Source of the DNA: Hymenoscyphus infarciens
Taxonomy: Eukaryota > Ascomycota > Leotiomycetes > Helotiales > Helotiaceae
NCBI GenBank assembly: GCA_001414345.1
Contig: LLCB01000060.1
Coordinates: 1 to 64,000, forward strand
Direction of reading: 5' to 3'
DNA length: 64,000 nucleotides
Shown here: positions 46,601-60,388 of the stretch, in pieces
Position numbering within the stretch: position 1 is the stretch's first letter
How the letters are laid out: the number at the start of each line of letters is the position of its first letter
Program-made: the position numbers and the translations under genes
Notes under the pieces: generated by a model
Seen by the model: the letters and a program-made list of their open reading frames with translations, nothing else
Database searches by the model: none
What the model was told of the DNA's origin: nothing

Positions 46601-49600
46601 AGTTATCTACTTAATATCTTATTACTTCGTCTATATAGTATAAGACTACCTACTTATTAAGAAAGAAAGTATTAATTAAAATACTATAATTAAATTTAAA
46701 GTTATTATAAAAAGTAAACTTAAACTAGCCTAGTAAACTTCTATACTTTTAATAGTATTTATAGAATTTAGTAAGATATTAAAAGATATCTTAGTTAATA
46801 TAATACTTAGCTTTTTCTAGTATATATTATAATCTTAGTACTAATAGATAGCTAAATCGCTTATAAAGTCTTTAAATATTAATATCTATAAGAAAGGTTA
46901 AGTACTCTTATATAAAGTTATATATAGCTTTATCTTAGAGTAGAAAAGGGTATCTAAATTATTATATAATAAAGAACCTTTTAACTTCTATCTCTTTCTT
47001 ATTCTCTTAGATAAGTATATTTTAAAGATTATTTAAAGTAATATTTAAGTTATTTATATTATTAATATAAAGGATAAAAGAGATATTAGATTATACTATA
47101 TAAAATTTAGCTTTTCTAATTAGTATATTAATTATTATAGATCTTAAAGATAGAGTATATCTCTTACTAAACTAGATATTAAATTAACCCTTTATACTTT
47201 TATTAATTAGAACGCTTTTAATAAGTCTAATATATATAAGATATTAGTTATATCTTATACTTAACTTTTAAGCTACCTTAGTATTAATTATTATACTAAA
47301 GAAGTTCTCTTTTATATATCTTTTAGCTATTATTATAAACACTTCCTCTATAAATTTATATATAATATTAGAAGTATTATTTAAGTTATTTAGGTTTTAT
47401 AAAATATATCTATTAATAGTATATCTTTATACTAAACTTATTAAATTTATAATAAGTTATTTAGTATTTAAATCGTTAATAAATCCTATAAAAGTAATAT
47501 TATAATAGATAACTTCTTTATCTAAACTAGTATCTAATAAGTAACTATCTTCTTTTAATAGAGTAATAGTATAAAGTATCTCTAATATCTCTTCCTCTTA
47601 GGTACTTTAAGTATATATTATATTTATATTATATACCTTTCTAGTATACCTATCTTACTTATTTTTAAAGTATTTAGAATTCTTATTAGTTTATTTAATA
47701 AAGTAATAGTCTTACTCTTTTTAACTATAATCTTAAGATAAATAGTTATCTTTTCTATATATATAATATATTCTCTTCTTCTTATATTAATCTATATTAT
47801 TAAATTTATTTATATTATATTATCTACTCTTATAAAAGTATCTCTTAGTTATTATAGTTTTATTTATAACTATTTCTAAGTAGACTTTTATATAGAATTA
47901 GATTAAACTTTATAGAAGAGTAATAGTATTAGAAATTAAAAGGTCTTAGAATAAGGTTAATATTATAATAGCATAATCTAGGACCTTTTTATATACTAAA
48001 ATTAGCTTATTTAAAAACTAACTATTAGTATAAAAATTAATAAAGAAGGAAAATCTTAGTAAATTAAGTCTTAATAATATATTTTTAAAAGAGCTTAATA
48101 TTAATACTCTAAATACTTATATTATCTCTTATAAATTAATATTATTCTACTTAAATAATTAGCCTCTTTTATAAAGTTTATCTTTAAAGTATTATTATAT
48201 AAATATAGATAAAACTTTAAAAGATTAATTAATATTTTTATTAAAAAGTATAATATAAAAGTAATTTAAAGTATTACCTTTTAGTATAGTAGAGAAGGTA
48301 AGAGAGTAAATTACTAGTAATACCTTACTTCTCTTATATATATCTTTAAATATTATAACTTTAATTATAAAGTTATCTTCTTTTCTACTATACTTTTAAT
48401 TATCTTTATATACTTTTATAAGAGTATCTAATATATAAGAGTAGTCTTAACTCTTTTAAGAATTTTATAAAGTTAACTCTAGTTTAAAATATACTATATT
48501 TATTTATACTAGTAGTCTTCTACTAGGATTATTCTATTACTAATTATATTCTAGATACTTAGAGGTATTATTAAAATCGTTACTACTAATATCTTCACTA
48601 AATTAATAAGATATAAAGAAGAAGGTCTAGTCGTCTTTTAGTAGACCTAAAGGTTAGATTAGAGGTTATACTAGATCGCTTAAGTCTTTTCTTTTAAGCG
48701 ACGAGATTAAAGTCGTCGAAGGTATTAGTTATTATTATTATTATTATATAGTAGATATTTATAAAGCTTCGTCTCTAGCCTTTATCTTAGATTAGGTATT
48801 TTAAGTAATATTTTTAGCTAGAGGTTATTATTATAGAGGTTATAGAGGTTATAGTTATTATTACTATAGCTTTTATTATCTTTTAATATATTCTAGTATA
48901 TATTTATAATAAGATCTAAAGACTCTACTACTAGTATTTCCTTCTAATACTATAGCTTTTAATTCTTTATCTAACTACTTAGTTTAGTTAACCTTAGTAG
49001 TAGTATTATATAGTACCTAAGATATAAGCATTTTATACCTATTTATCTTAACTTATATACCTCTTCTTTAAAGCGTCTATTATAACTTAGTATTTATAGA
49101 TTAGTAGATCTTAATAAATTTATCTTAATCCTATTCTTTAAAGTCTATTTAAAATTCGTCTTAAAGAAGAAGGTCTTCATTCTCTCTTTTAGTATACTCT
49201 TCTTCTCTTTTAGTAGTAAAAATCGTCTCTTCTATCTATATTAACTTTAGCTTTAGTACTAGCTTTAGGGCCTGTTTTAGTACTAAAGTTAAAGCTTCTA
49301 AAGTCGTTAGAATTAGTATTAGTATATCTATTATATTATAAATATTATAAATATTATAGATATTATAGATATTATAGATAAATTTAGATATTATTAAAAG
49401 TCTGTTTATACTTTACTTAGTAAGTAAAAGAGAATTCGAGTTTTAGGTGAATAAGTATCTTAAGGAGTATAAATTATCTTAGGAGATAATAGAAGATTAG
49501 AGAAGTTATTAGAATAACGTTAGAAGGTTAGTATTAGTAATCGGTACTTCCTATATTAAGAAGCGTTTATAGTGTATTATTGTGAATTTAGATAGCAGAA

Positions 49601-49890
49601 GGAACTACGATCTATAAAGAGGAGTCTACTAATAATATCGAGTTTACTTTTATATAAGTATATCTATAGTAGAAATATACAAAGTAACTAAGTATCTGAT
49701 TTATACGTCTACTAATCAGTGTTAATATAACTTATAGTTATAAAAGCGATATAAAAAGAGTTATATTATCGTTCGTATATACCGAGTAAAGCTAGCTACG
49801 ATGTCTACTTAAGTAGCTCTTAAGCGAGAAGCACGTGTACTCACGTATACTAATCTAAATCGCTATTTACCTCTTAAATATATACCGACA
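43691..49890 (-). mobile_element. Copia-2, full-length Ty1/Copia retrotransposon, minus strand, RIP-mutated
   Basis: 6,200 bp with 171-bp LTRs (43691-43861, 49720-49890) in reverse orientation and perfect AATAG duplications (43686-43690, 49891-49895). The interior is the reverse of Copia-1 in order, including the former poly-Gln stretch near 48731-48748. The LTR at 49720-49890, which is the element's 5' LTR, keeps more C and G than the other. Inserted in the unrecognised gene relic. Confidence 0.92.
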
Positions 49891-49895
49891 AATAG

Positions 49896-50400
49896 GCTAT
49901 ATATTATTTATAGAGGATTTATAGTAGATAAGATAGATAGATTAACTACTTATAAAAAGAGGTTTACTACTTAAGAGAGAGAGAAATATTATCTAACTAA
50001 AGAATAGAAAAAGCATCTAGGGTTCTATTACTAATACTACAAAGGCTTTCTATTAAGTCTTAATAGAAGATTAAGAAGAGAGTAGAAAGGAGCTTTATAA
50101 AGCACTTCTATATCTCCTATCTTTATTTAAGACTATACTATCTAAATTCTAGAGACTTAGATAGAAATAGTTCTATTAAAAGAAAGGTTATTATTACTCG
50201 TATAAAGTATAGTACTACTAAAATAAACATTTCTAGCTTAAGAAGTAAAAACTTAAAGACTACTTTATAAATAAGATCCTAGAAGATACTTCAAAAGTAG
50301 ACTTTAAGAAGGCTTATTCGTGTTTTAATTAGATTTATAAAAGAAGAAGGTTTATAATAATAGAAAACAGATATATAGATTAGGCCTCTAATAATATAGA
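49896..50400 (+). pseudogene. Unrecognised RIP-mutated gene, part 3
   Basis: The frame of parts 1 and 2 continues after Copia-2 (reading includes DRLTTYKKRF and EKYYLTKEQKKHLGFYYQ) and fades near 50400, where a reversed Gypsy pol fragment begins. No domain is recognised. Confidence 0.45.
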
Positions 50401-51865
50401 TAATAAAGCATTTAGTACTAGATATTCCTTACTAAGCTTATAATAGATATCTAAGTTAAATCTAGATAGAAAGTCTATAGTATATATAAGTCTAAGGTTT
50501 AGCTTCTTAGTTAATACTAAGAATATAATATCTAACTTTCTTACTAAGCTAGGAATTATATTATAGTCTATAAATATAATTATATTAGATATCTTTAATA
50601 ATTTAATCTTATCTTATAGTTTTTAAATAGTCTATACTACTTTTACTATTTCTATTTTAGTTAGCTAATAGTTCTATTTAGCTACTATTAACTTTTAAAA
50701 AAGAAATAAGATTAGTACTAGCTTTTTCTTCTAATAAGTTATCTTATTAAGATTTATATCTCTCTTTTCTTATAAGTAGTATACTATAATCTTAATACTT
50801 TTCTTTAATAAGTCTATATTAATATAGAAGTATCTATTAGTATTAAAGTATATTAGTACTATCTTTTCTATTAGAGTATTTTATAAGACTATAAATAAAG
50901 CTTATTCTTAGCTTATTAAGTATATAAATACTTCCTACTTTATAAAGTTAGTTCTAGTCTGGCTATCTACTAGTACTTTCTTTAAAAGTTCTATTTTTTA
51001 CTCTTAAAGAGGCTTAACTATAATTATATAGTTCTATATATACTCTCTTAAATAACCTATTATATCTAAGTATTATTCTAGATCTTTTAGAGTTTCTAGG
51101 AATTTTAAAGTAATAATAGCTTTAAGTCTTTTCTCTATTATTAATAGACTAAGAGAATTAACTTATTAGCTAAGAATAATTATTAATAAGTACTTAATAT
51201 ATATTTTCTCTATACTATATAATAGGCCTAGTTTAGTAAAGACTTTAAGTAGTTTATATATATAGTTTATATACTTTTAAAAACTTTTACTTACTATTAT
51301 TATATTATTAATATATATCTTTATAAAAGACTTTAAATCTTAAAAGTAAAAGAAAATATATATAAGTTATTAGATATATACTAGTATATTTTAGTATTCT
51401 ATAATAGGAATATTAGAGGTTTCTTAGCCTTTATAAGATATAACTATAAAGTAATAATAGTAGTCTAGATATATCTACTATTAGAAGAAGAAAGCTAAGT
51501 TATTAATAGCTATAATAAAGTTATAGCTAGAATATATTACTATAATTTTAGCTTTTAATAGTATTAGATATACGTCTAGTATAACTAATCTATTTAGCTC
51601 TTAAATATCTATTACTATATAGCCTTTCTTATGTTTCTTATTCTTTTATACTCTAAATAGTAGATATATAAAGAGGTAATATATTATTATCTATTCTATT
51701 TTACTATCTTAATATAAACTATTATATACTCTATTAATTAATTCTTAGCTATATTAGCTAACTAGATAAATTTAAGCCTTACTAGTTATATACTCTTATC
51801 CTAGCTTTAAGTAGACCTTTATCTATTAGTCTATAAAGATCTTTATCTCTTTACTTAGTAGCTAT
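50400..51865 (-). pseudogene. Gypsy pol fragment, minus strand (reverse transcriptase and RNase H)
   Basis: Read from 51865 downward with Gln-type stops, it gives a reverse transcriptase: a VIDIQELNRLV block near 51610, a catalytic INDIIIV reading near 51310 (first Asp changed to Asn) and RNase H near 50830-50450. No LTR is attached; both ends are cut by neighbours. Its sequence is distinct from Gypsy-1, so it belongs to another family. Confidence 0.75.
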
Positions 51866-52181
51866 TATAATAGTATACTATTATCCTAGATAGCTAGGAG
51901 TATCTACTATATATAAGGTTTTAGTAGTTATTGTTTTATATTATCTATTTTAGGAAGGTTACGTAGATTTAGGCTTTTATATTAGCCGACGTATGTCGTT
52001 GTTTAGTTTTAGACCCTTTTATACTATCTAAACCTCTTATATATAGCTGTCTACTCCTAGAGTTAGAAAAGGCTAGTTTAGTATTTTCTTCTATATTAGA
52101 GCCTAGTATTTATATACGTTATTCTACTAAACACACTTCTATATACCTCTTCTATAGTTATAGATATTTCGCACTATTATA
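51866..52181 (+). repeat. 5' LTR of the gag-only element (type B variant)
   Basis: 316 bp. It carries the variant AGTTTAG motif in place of AGTTTTT near its predicted transcript start, with a CC-to-TA change following. Confidence 0.88.
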
Positions 52182-52183
52182 TA

Positions 52184-52196
52184 AAAAGGCTAAACT
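52184..52196 (+). promoter_or_regulatory. Self-priming type primer-binding site, variant form
   Basis: AAAAGGCTAAACT lies two bases after the LTR and is the exact complement of AGTTTAGCCTTTT at 61319-61331 in the partner LTR. In all other type A/B copies both motifs differ at the same positions, which preserves pairing. Confidence 0.75.
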
Positions 52197-53704
52197 CTTC
52201 TTCGCTAGTAATAGTATAAATAATATCTCTTTTCAAGCTTTTTATCGCTTCTTTTATTTTCAAATATAACTTAGTCTAGATTTAGACTAGAAGAATAATA
52301 TTCTCAAATAGCTAGGTAATTAGAGACTACCTAGACGGCTAGTAATACTAGGGTTTAATATCTATATAGATAGCTAGTAAAAATCGTATTATAGACACGT
52401 CAAGAGATTAGAATACGCTAAGTGTTCCTAAGAATCCTAATAACCCTAGGATCGGTGAATAAGTCGACATACTATAGTCATCGCGAAGGCTTCCGAATCT
52501 GACCTTACCCTACGAGGCGTTAAACGACCTTCCAGGGCCACCCCCCTTTTCGAAAGACTCTCCGAACACTTTCTAAATCACACCCGCACACCAAGACCTA
52601 GAAGATCCCGACGAAACGATAAGCGGGACTTCTTAAATGCGGACGATATATAGATAAGATAGCGGCACAAAAACAAAGGACAAAGCGATCGGTTAGACGA
52701 GATAGACAAAATTATAAGCGAACTTCAAAGTCAATAACTCAAAAAACACTCCGCCTCCGAACCCTCACCGATCCGACCCTCTTTCGAACCTTCGTTCGAA
52801 CCCTCCTTTGCTTTCAAAGCCCCAATTCAGACCTCTTTCGCTTAAGGGACACCGCTGCCTCTGATGCCTTCCCACCACTTCCCTCGAAAATACCTCTACC
52901 AGCGAACGACCAAAAAGAATACGAATTACTCGGTTACGGACCGAGTCCCAGCCGCCGGTACTGAGTGTTGGAAGAGATGGAAGTGGAATTAGGAGAAGAA
53001 TACGCTGAAGAAACTTTTGCCGACTTCAAAAGGTCGCTTTTCGAGTACGGCCATACTCGGAGAGATACTAGAATTGGAAAGGTTCTTTCATATATGGGAT
53101 AAGATAAGATTACACCTTAGCTCCAAAACGCGTCTGCTACGCTTAAGAGACGCTGGAATTATAACTTCGCTAAGATAGTCAATGATCTTTTAGCTATGGA
53201 CAAGGAGCAAAACCGAAGCACTTCGGTTTAGAATACCCCTCCATCTAGCTCTGAACTCTCTACGATCTGACAGCGACTCTTCTTCGAAATCGGAAGATGA
53301 ATAAGTCCTTAAGTACCCCGATTCAGACCCGAATCGCTGAAGGGAACGAGGCGGCCTACGGGCCTGAGCAATACAGTTTTATACGACTAGACATCCGAAC
53401 TTAGATGCTACTGTATCCGTAACTGTCCCTTTGTTATCCTGGACTTCGGATAACAATTTCAACTTTGACAACTTCGGCATCAAGTTCATTTGACTAGCCG
53501 AAACTACCCTTTTTGTTGTCTTGAACTTTAGACAGCGAAACTTTGATAACCTTCGGTAACAACTTCGTCTTTTGACCAGCCGAAACCCCACCGACTCTGA
53601 TTAGAGTCTTACTTTCTTTTACATCTGGCAGGCCAGATGTTTTATTCGAATTCGAATCGGATGCGAATCGGTACGCTCTCGAAGTGAGCTCTTAACTGAG
53701 TTAT

Positions 53705-53807
53705 TGTTGCGGGAAGGTCACGTGACCACACTAGTGGACCTGTATATAGCTACGAGAGTGCTCCGCACTCTCCTCTTCTCTTCAGACGTTTATTACCACA
53801 CTATATA
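53705..53807 (+). repeat. TRIM-2 left LTR, first part
   Basis: Begins TGTTGCGGG and contains TCACGTGACC. It ends at CACACTATATA, which is also the target duplication of the LINE. Confidence 0.88.
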
Positions 53808-56800
53808 TTTATTTATTTATTTATTTATTACTATTTAACGTTAGACGGAGTCTAGATCGCGTAGTCTAGGTTCTAAAAAGTCTTAAAAGAGGGTAAATAA
53901 CGCTAGAGAGGTGCTCTAAGCTATAGAGAGCGTAAACGAGTAAGCTAATTTATAAAAGATAGTTTAAAGAGAAGCTCTACTTTCGGAATAGCTCTTATTC
54001 TTAAATAGTTTAATAAGTTAGAAGAAGATAAAGGAGATATATAAAAGTATAAAAGAGAGAAGAGAGATAAAGTAATTAAACTATCTTAAGAGATAGATCT
54101 TTATAAAGAATTTAGTCTTAGTATAAACCTTATAAAAGAGTTTCTTAGACCTAGGTTTAAAGAGGAGTTAAGACTTTCTCTTAGCCTTAGCTAATAGCTT
54201 TAGGTTCTTCTTATTTATAAGCCTATAAAAGAGTAGGTAGAATTATATCTTTACCTTCTTATATTTATAGTTCTCTAACTCTAGATATATATTAAAGTAA
54301 AAGAAGTAAAGATAGTACGCTATAAAGTCTCTATAGCTAGTATAAGCTATAATTAGCTAAGCTAGGACCTCTCTTAGTAGCTTAAAGGTTCTAGGCTTCG
54401 AGGACTAGGAAGTAAGACCTAGCCTCTTATAGATATCTAGAAGCGTAGTTTACTAGAGTTAATTTATAAGCTTAATTCCTATCTTCTTAGCCTTATAATT
54501 AAGTATAGTAGTATAGAGTAAGAGGTAAGAGCTAGGAGGAGGAGTTAAGTAAGCTACTTTCCTTATAGCTTAGTTAGCTATTATATTACTATAGATTCCT
54601 ATATAACTAGAGTTCTATCTTATTTAAATTTTCCTAGAGTATAGCTAAGTAAAGTCGAAGACCTTATTAAAGGTTTCTTATAACGTACTATAAGACTAGT
54701 AAGTTAGTTAGAGTATAGCTTTAAGGTTATTAAGGTAAATCTAGTATTTTATAACTAAGGACTAAAAAGGGGATCTAAGAGCTAGTTTAAGGCTAAGTAG
54801 AGCAGCTTTCGCCTCTATATCGTAGATTTCTAAGGTTTTACTAAAAGAGAAGAGCTTTATATTTAATATAACCCCTTCTTTTATAAGGTATATATCTTTA
54901 TTAATACTTTTATTATCTAAGTAAGAACTATTAATAAATATAACTAAGTTTATAAGAGGGATTAAGGTAAGGAATTTAAGGAATTTAGCTTTATAGGATT
55001 CTTTATTACTATTAGAGCTTAAGCCTACTATCTTAAGAAGATAGGTTTATTAGTTAAAACCTCTATTCTATAAAGAGTCTTAAATTAGATTAATTTCTTC
55101 TAAAGAAGAGAGAGGTTAAGAAGACTAGTAAATAAGCTTAGCCTTTAAGTAAGGGTTATTTAGATATTACTTAAGTAGGTAAGCTAAGTTAAGACGTCGG
55201 GTTCTAGCTTTAAAAGCCCTACCTTTAGTAATAAGAGCAATCTTAGCAGCTAATAAGCTAGATTCTATAAAGAGTACTAAGGTAGGAGTAGTTTTATAAA
55301 CTAGGAGAATAATTCTAGTATACTTTATAACTACTCTATCTAGAAGTATTAGATAATAGCTAATCTAGTTATTTATAGGGCTTATACTATCTATTTTCCT
55401 TATCTAGCTTAGGTACTAGGTCTTATATCTAAAGTAGGTAATTAAAAGGATATAAGCTATAGTAGCTTATTTTAAGAGATATAGAGAGGATCCTCTTACT
55501 ATATTTATTATACTTTTAAGAGTATTAGCTATAAAGGTAGCTTTACTAGCTATTCTTTTAACATAGCTATAAAAAGTAAGGCAAGGGTTAAAGAAGATAT
55601 TAAGCTACTAAAGCTCTTCTATAAGCTCTATTATCTTTCCTTTAACTATAATAGAAAGAGGAGATTAAATCCCTCTTCTTTTTTACTTTCTTTTATAAGA
55701 GAAGTAGATAAGTTCTAACTTTTTAATATTAAAGGTAATACTCTTATCTATACTCTACTTAAGTATACTAGTTACTTATTCTATAAGTAGTATAATATTC
55801 TCTACTTTTAAGAGTCTAGAGATAAGTAGTCTAATATTATTAGTATAGCTAAATCTCTATACTACTAAAAGCAAGCTAACTCTTAGCTTAAATAGAGGTT
55901 AGATATATAATATAAAAAGGATTAATAAGATAGACGAGCCTTAAAGGAGGCTGTATTTAAGCGAGGTAGTGTCTTCTATCTCTCTATTAAGCTTTACTTT
56001 TATAGATCTATTAGTTAAAAAGGAGAAGACCTATTTTATAAGGTAGTATAGCTATTCTTATTCTCTAAGTCTTTTAATTAAGTAGCTAAGAAGTACTATA
56101 TTAAAGGCCCTCTTAATATTAAGTATAAGAAGAGAGGCTTCTTATTTATCTATAAGAGCTAACTTAATATTAAAGGTAAGATAGGTAGTAAAGTCTATAA
56201 TAGCTCTTAGTAGAAGAGCGTCGAACTAGTTCTATCCTAGAATAGCGTGTTTAATAGCTATCTAAGAGACTTACTTAGTAAGAAGCCTTTTAAGCTCTTT
56301 TCTAAGAACTAAGAGTAGTACGATTAGCTAATATACTTAAGAGGAAGATTTATCTTTCTTATTAGGCTTTAGAATAATAGTAATAATAGTAGTATAAAAG
56401 ATCTTTAAGTAAAAGCCTATCTTAATATAGTCTTTAAATAAAGAGAGAATAAGGCTTAATATTTATAGCTAGGCTACTTTAAAAACCTCTATTATAAGCT
56501 CGTCCTCTTCTAGTATAGTTAAAGCTTTATTAAAGATTAATTCCTTAATCTTATATAAAGTAAAGTTAGCTTATAAGAGAGACTAGAAATTAGTAGTTAG
56601 AGTATTAAATAGAATATCCTTAACCTTAGTCTTATTTATAAGTAGCTCTTACACTAGGATCTTTTACTTTTCTTAAGTAATAAAGCCTAATTAGCTTACT
56701 AAGTCTCTTAAGAGTAGAGACTTATAGACCTTAGTATTCTAATACTACTTATAAATCTTAAAAACGTCTTTACTTCTTATTACCTTATTAATTAGACTAT

Positions 56801-59523
56801 AGAAGTATTCTTTCTTTACTTTCTAGATCTCTTATCTTAGACTCTTATAAAAATACTTTACGGCTTATAGGTTTATTCTATATCTTTATACTTACCTAGC
56901 CTTAGTAGCTACTACCTAGTACTCCTTATTCTACTAGAGGTGTCTAAATCTATAATTAAGTCCTTACTTAGTACTATAAAGGTATATACTATATATACTC
57001 TTAGTAATAAATCCTACTAAGACCTTTAGTAAATTAGTATTTAGTTACTTTATAAGTTTAAATAGCTATTATATTTTAAGCTTACTTTAAAGAGTTATTT
57101 TAAAGGTTTTAGTATTAAGAGTACTAAGCTTTAAAAGTAGGTCTTTCTCTATTAGATTTCTTATATATAAGAGCTAAGTAAGAAGTAAGAGGTAATCTAA
57201 GCTATATTTAAAAGAGAGGTCTACCTTAGTAGAGGCTCTTCTTTAGAAGAGGTTACTAGAGTAAAAAGTAAGGTTAAGAGTATTACTAAGGTTATATATT
57301 TATATCTTAGAGAGAGTAGAAAGTTATAGCCTTCTATCCTCTACCTAGCTAATAAGTAAGGAGGACTATATACTTTCTTAGCTAAGAAAGTCTAGTTACT
57401 AGAGCTAGCTCTTTAAATTTAAGTCTCTAGCTATAAGAGTATTTATAGTATAGATATATTCTAAGTTAAGAATAAGGTTAATAGCCTCTCTAGTACTCTT
57501 AGTGCCTAGAGAAGTATTATATATATTAAAGATATATAGTAAGAAGCCTTAAAAGAGCGTAATCTTAATATAAATAAGATCTTAGTAATTAAGTAAGAGT
57601 ATAATTAGTAATTATTAGCTTAAGAGAATATCTACCTCTTTCTATATAAAAGTAAGTATTTAAGAGAGGTCTTTATTCTAGTTATAAATAGATAAAAAGT
57701 AGATATAGTTTAGATAGCGTCTTATAATCTAATAGTTAATCTCCTTTTAGTAAATATATAGTTCTTATATAAGAACTATATCTACTTATCTAGAGTATAT
57801 AAGTTAGAGAGCTAGTTCCTAGTACTTACTAGACTTATATATATTAATTTATAAGACTTAGAGATAGTATTATTTAAGAGGTTCTTACCTACTTATAAGA
57901 GAGAGAGATTAGAGTAAGCGTTAGAGCTCTTAAGTTAAGAGATAGAGTATAGAGGTAGAGAAGAGAAGGTGTTTAGAATAGCCTTCTTACTTAACTAAGA
58001 GTCTAGAGAAGGAGAAGAGGTAGTAAGATAGTCTATTTCTATATTTATAAAGCTATAAGGTAAATCGTTCTCTTTTCTTAGTTATTACTTAAAGTATACT
58101 TATTAAATAGATCTTATATTCTCTACTAAAGGTAGAGGTCTAGTAGCTTTTAGCTAGAGTTAATATATAATATTATCTAAGGTATAAGAACTATTATAGT
58201 ATAAGCACTTTAATTTATATTAAGAGTACTTAATATACTAAGGATAGAAGTCTTTTAAGTATTTTATACTACTATAGAGGTAGTATTATTAGCTTTTATT
58301 ATAATTCTAGGTATTATACTATTACTAGTACTTTAAATACTAAATTATAATAGACTTCTTTAGAAGGCGCTTTAAGTAGACTCTACTACTTAGAATTAAG
58401 GTTACGTTTAAGATAGTAGAGAGGCCTCTTACGTTCTCTTCTTTAAAAAAGGCTACCTAAGTAGTATAGAATAGGTTATTTAAGAGGGAGCTAGTAGCTA
58501 TATAAACTCTTATAAGATTAGCTCTAATTCGTTTCTTAATTACTAATACTACTACTTTAGAAGTAGTAAGGGCTAGAGTTAATTAAATTACTCTTACTTA
58601 AGTAATCTAGATAGATTCTATCTTTTAAGAGATATCTAAAATATAGAAAGCTGTCTAGTCTTATAGAAGCTCTATTCTAGTAGTACTAAAAAGAGTTTTT
58701 ATACTAGCTTTTTTTACTAGAAGAGATTATAAAGCTTTTTTATCTTTAGAGATAATAGTAAAGCTAGAATTAACTAAGAGTACCTTATATACTAGGTCTT
58801 TATATCTAATTCCTAGGTTATAAAGTACTAGGAAAATAATATAGGTAGAGTAGACTCTATCTAAGAAGTTAGATAGGATTTAGATAAAAAGCCTAAGTCT
58901 TTTATTCTTATTCTTTTAAATAAAAGAGAGAGAGTAGAGTAAGGTTATTATTATTACTATTATCTTCTTTAAAGACTTAGTAGTTTAAGACATCTTTTTA
59001 GGTAATAAGGTATCCTTAGTAGTCTATATATAAGAAATTTTTCTTATAGTATTTAAAAAGAAGAGAAGAGTTAGAGAGAGCGTAGTAGCGTCCTTATACT
59101 CTAAGTAAGTATTATAAGCTAAGGGAAAGAGAGGTAAGGTCTCTTTAGTATATACCTTATAGTAGGAGAGGCTAAGGTTAGTAACCTAGGTATAGAAGAT
59201 TTAAAGAAGAAGTAAGAGATCTAAGAGAGCGCTATTAAAAATAGTATTTAAATAGTAGTCTATAGCTTCTCTAATACCTTTAAAGAAGGTTTAGGCTATA
59301 GTGTCTTATTTAAGAGACCTAGAAGTCTTAGAGATAAAGCGTTATTAGATAAAGTAAACCTCCTCTCTCTTTACCTCTCTTCCTAGAAGCGTAGGCGAGG
59401 ATAGAAGGCCTCTTAGAAGAGACTCTATAGAAGGAATTTCGCTTCTTAATTAAGTATAAGTGAGATTAAGCGTTTTAGACTAAAAAATTTAGTCTCTGAA
59501 AAAAGGTATATATGATATTATAC
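53808..59523 (-). mobile_element. Tad1-like LINE (non-LTR retrotransposon), about 5.7 kb, RIP-mutated
   Basis: Minus-strand element with an A-rich tail made of TAAA repeats (53808-53830) and an 11-bp target duplication (53797-53807, 59524-59534; two C-to-T differences). Reading down from 59523, ORF1 has zinc-knuckle readings near 58330-58130, followed by an endonuclease-like part near 57900-57300. Reverse transcriptase has SLLQGSSILLILF and YRDLAIL blocks near 55960-55840. RNase H has the reading EIYDIEAKAALLSLKLAL near 54830-54770. The order and RNase H place it in the I/Tad1 group. Stops are of the Gln type. Confidence 0.88.
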
Positions 59524-59534
59524 TATACTATATA

Positions 59535-59606
59535 AGAGATTACTTTCACATATTTCACTAGGCCTAGCTATAAGCTCCTAATCTATAATCTATCTCTTAT
59601 ACTATA
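59535..59606 (+). repeat. TRIM-2 left LTR, second part
   Basis: 72 bp beginning AGAGATTAC and ending ACTATA. It continues exactly where the first part stops. Confidence 0.85.
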
Positions 59607-59690
59607 TAGTAGTAATACTCTAAAATCTAGTAACTCCTCTAAATCGACCTCGCTTACTAAAACCGCTTCTACTAACTATATCGTCCTCTC

Positions 59691-59755
59691 TCTCTCTCGT
59701 CCTCTCTCTCTCTCGTCCTCTCTCTCTCTCGTCCTCTCTCTCTCTCGTCCTTTCC
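59691..59755 (+). repeat. CT-rich minisatellite inside TRIM-2
   Basis: Four copies of a 16-bp unit CGTCCTCTCTCTCTCT. The matching minus-strand open frame is low-complexity Arg/Glu and not a gene. Confidence 0.85.
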
Positions 59756-60388
59756 GCTCTATATATATACTCTCTACGATCTTTCGAGTAACCTCTCTTC
59801 TCTTCCGCCCTTTCCGCTCCGTATATATATACTCTTCGATCTCTTAATATATACACCCTCTTCGATCTTTTAAGTAACCTCTCTTTAATCTCTCGACATA
59901 TATATACTCTTCGATCTCTTAAGTCCTAAGTCCTTAATCCTCTTTCTAGCCCTATCTACTTATACCTCCGCCTCGATATCGACCTCCGAGACTCGGTTTT
60001 ATCTCCTCTCCTCTCCTCTTTTAGTATTCCTTATATTACTATAGCAACGGCTATCCCGATAATTTCGCATATCTACTAACTATATATCTAATAACATCTT
60101 ACCGAATTCTTACTTTATATATTAATACACCTCTCTAAGACGTAGTATAAGCTAGGAATATATATTAGTATTATATATAGTTTAAAGCACTCTTAAGTAT
60201 CTTAAAAGAAAGGAAGAGAAGGAACACTATTATATATAATACTAGCTAGAGTATACGACCTCTAAAGCTAGCTATAACTTAGTAAAAGCTTACTTAAAAA
60301 CTAGAAGACGGGTTATAGTCTTATTTATTTCTTTCTTTTATTTCTTTCTTTTTAGGTCTTTAGAGCTAACCTTTCTTTTAGACAGGTA

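Noticed and set aside
53379..53591. 70-codon minus-strand open frame in the gag-only element
   Set aside because: It is opposite to the element's sense strand and survives only because RIP is weak here. The repeated wording comes from short internal repeats.
59620..59856. Arg/Glu-rich minus-strand open frame
   Set aside because: It is the translation of the CT minisatellite in TRIM-2.
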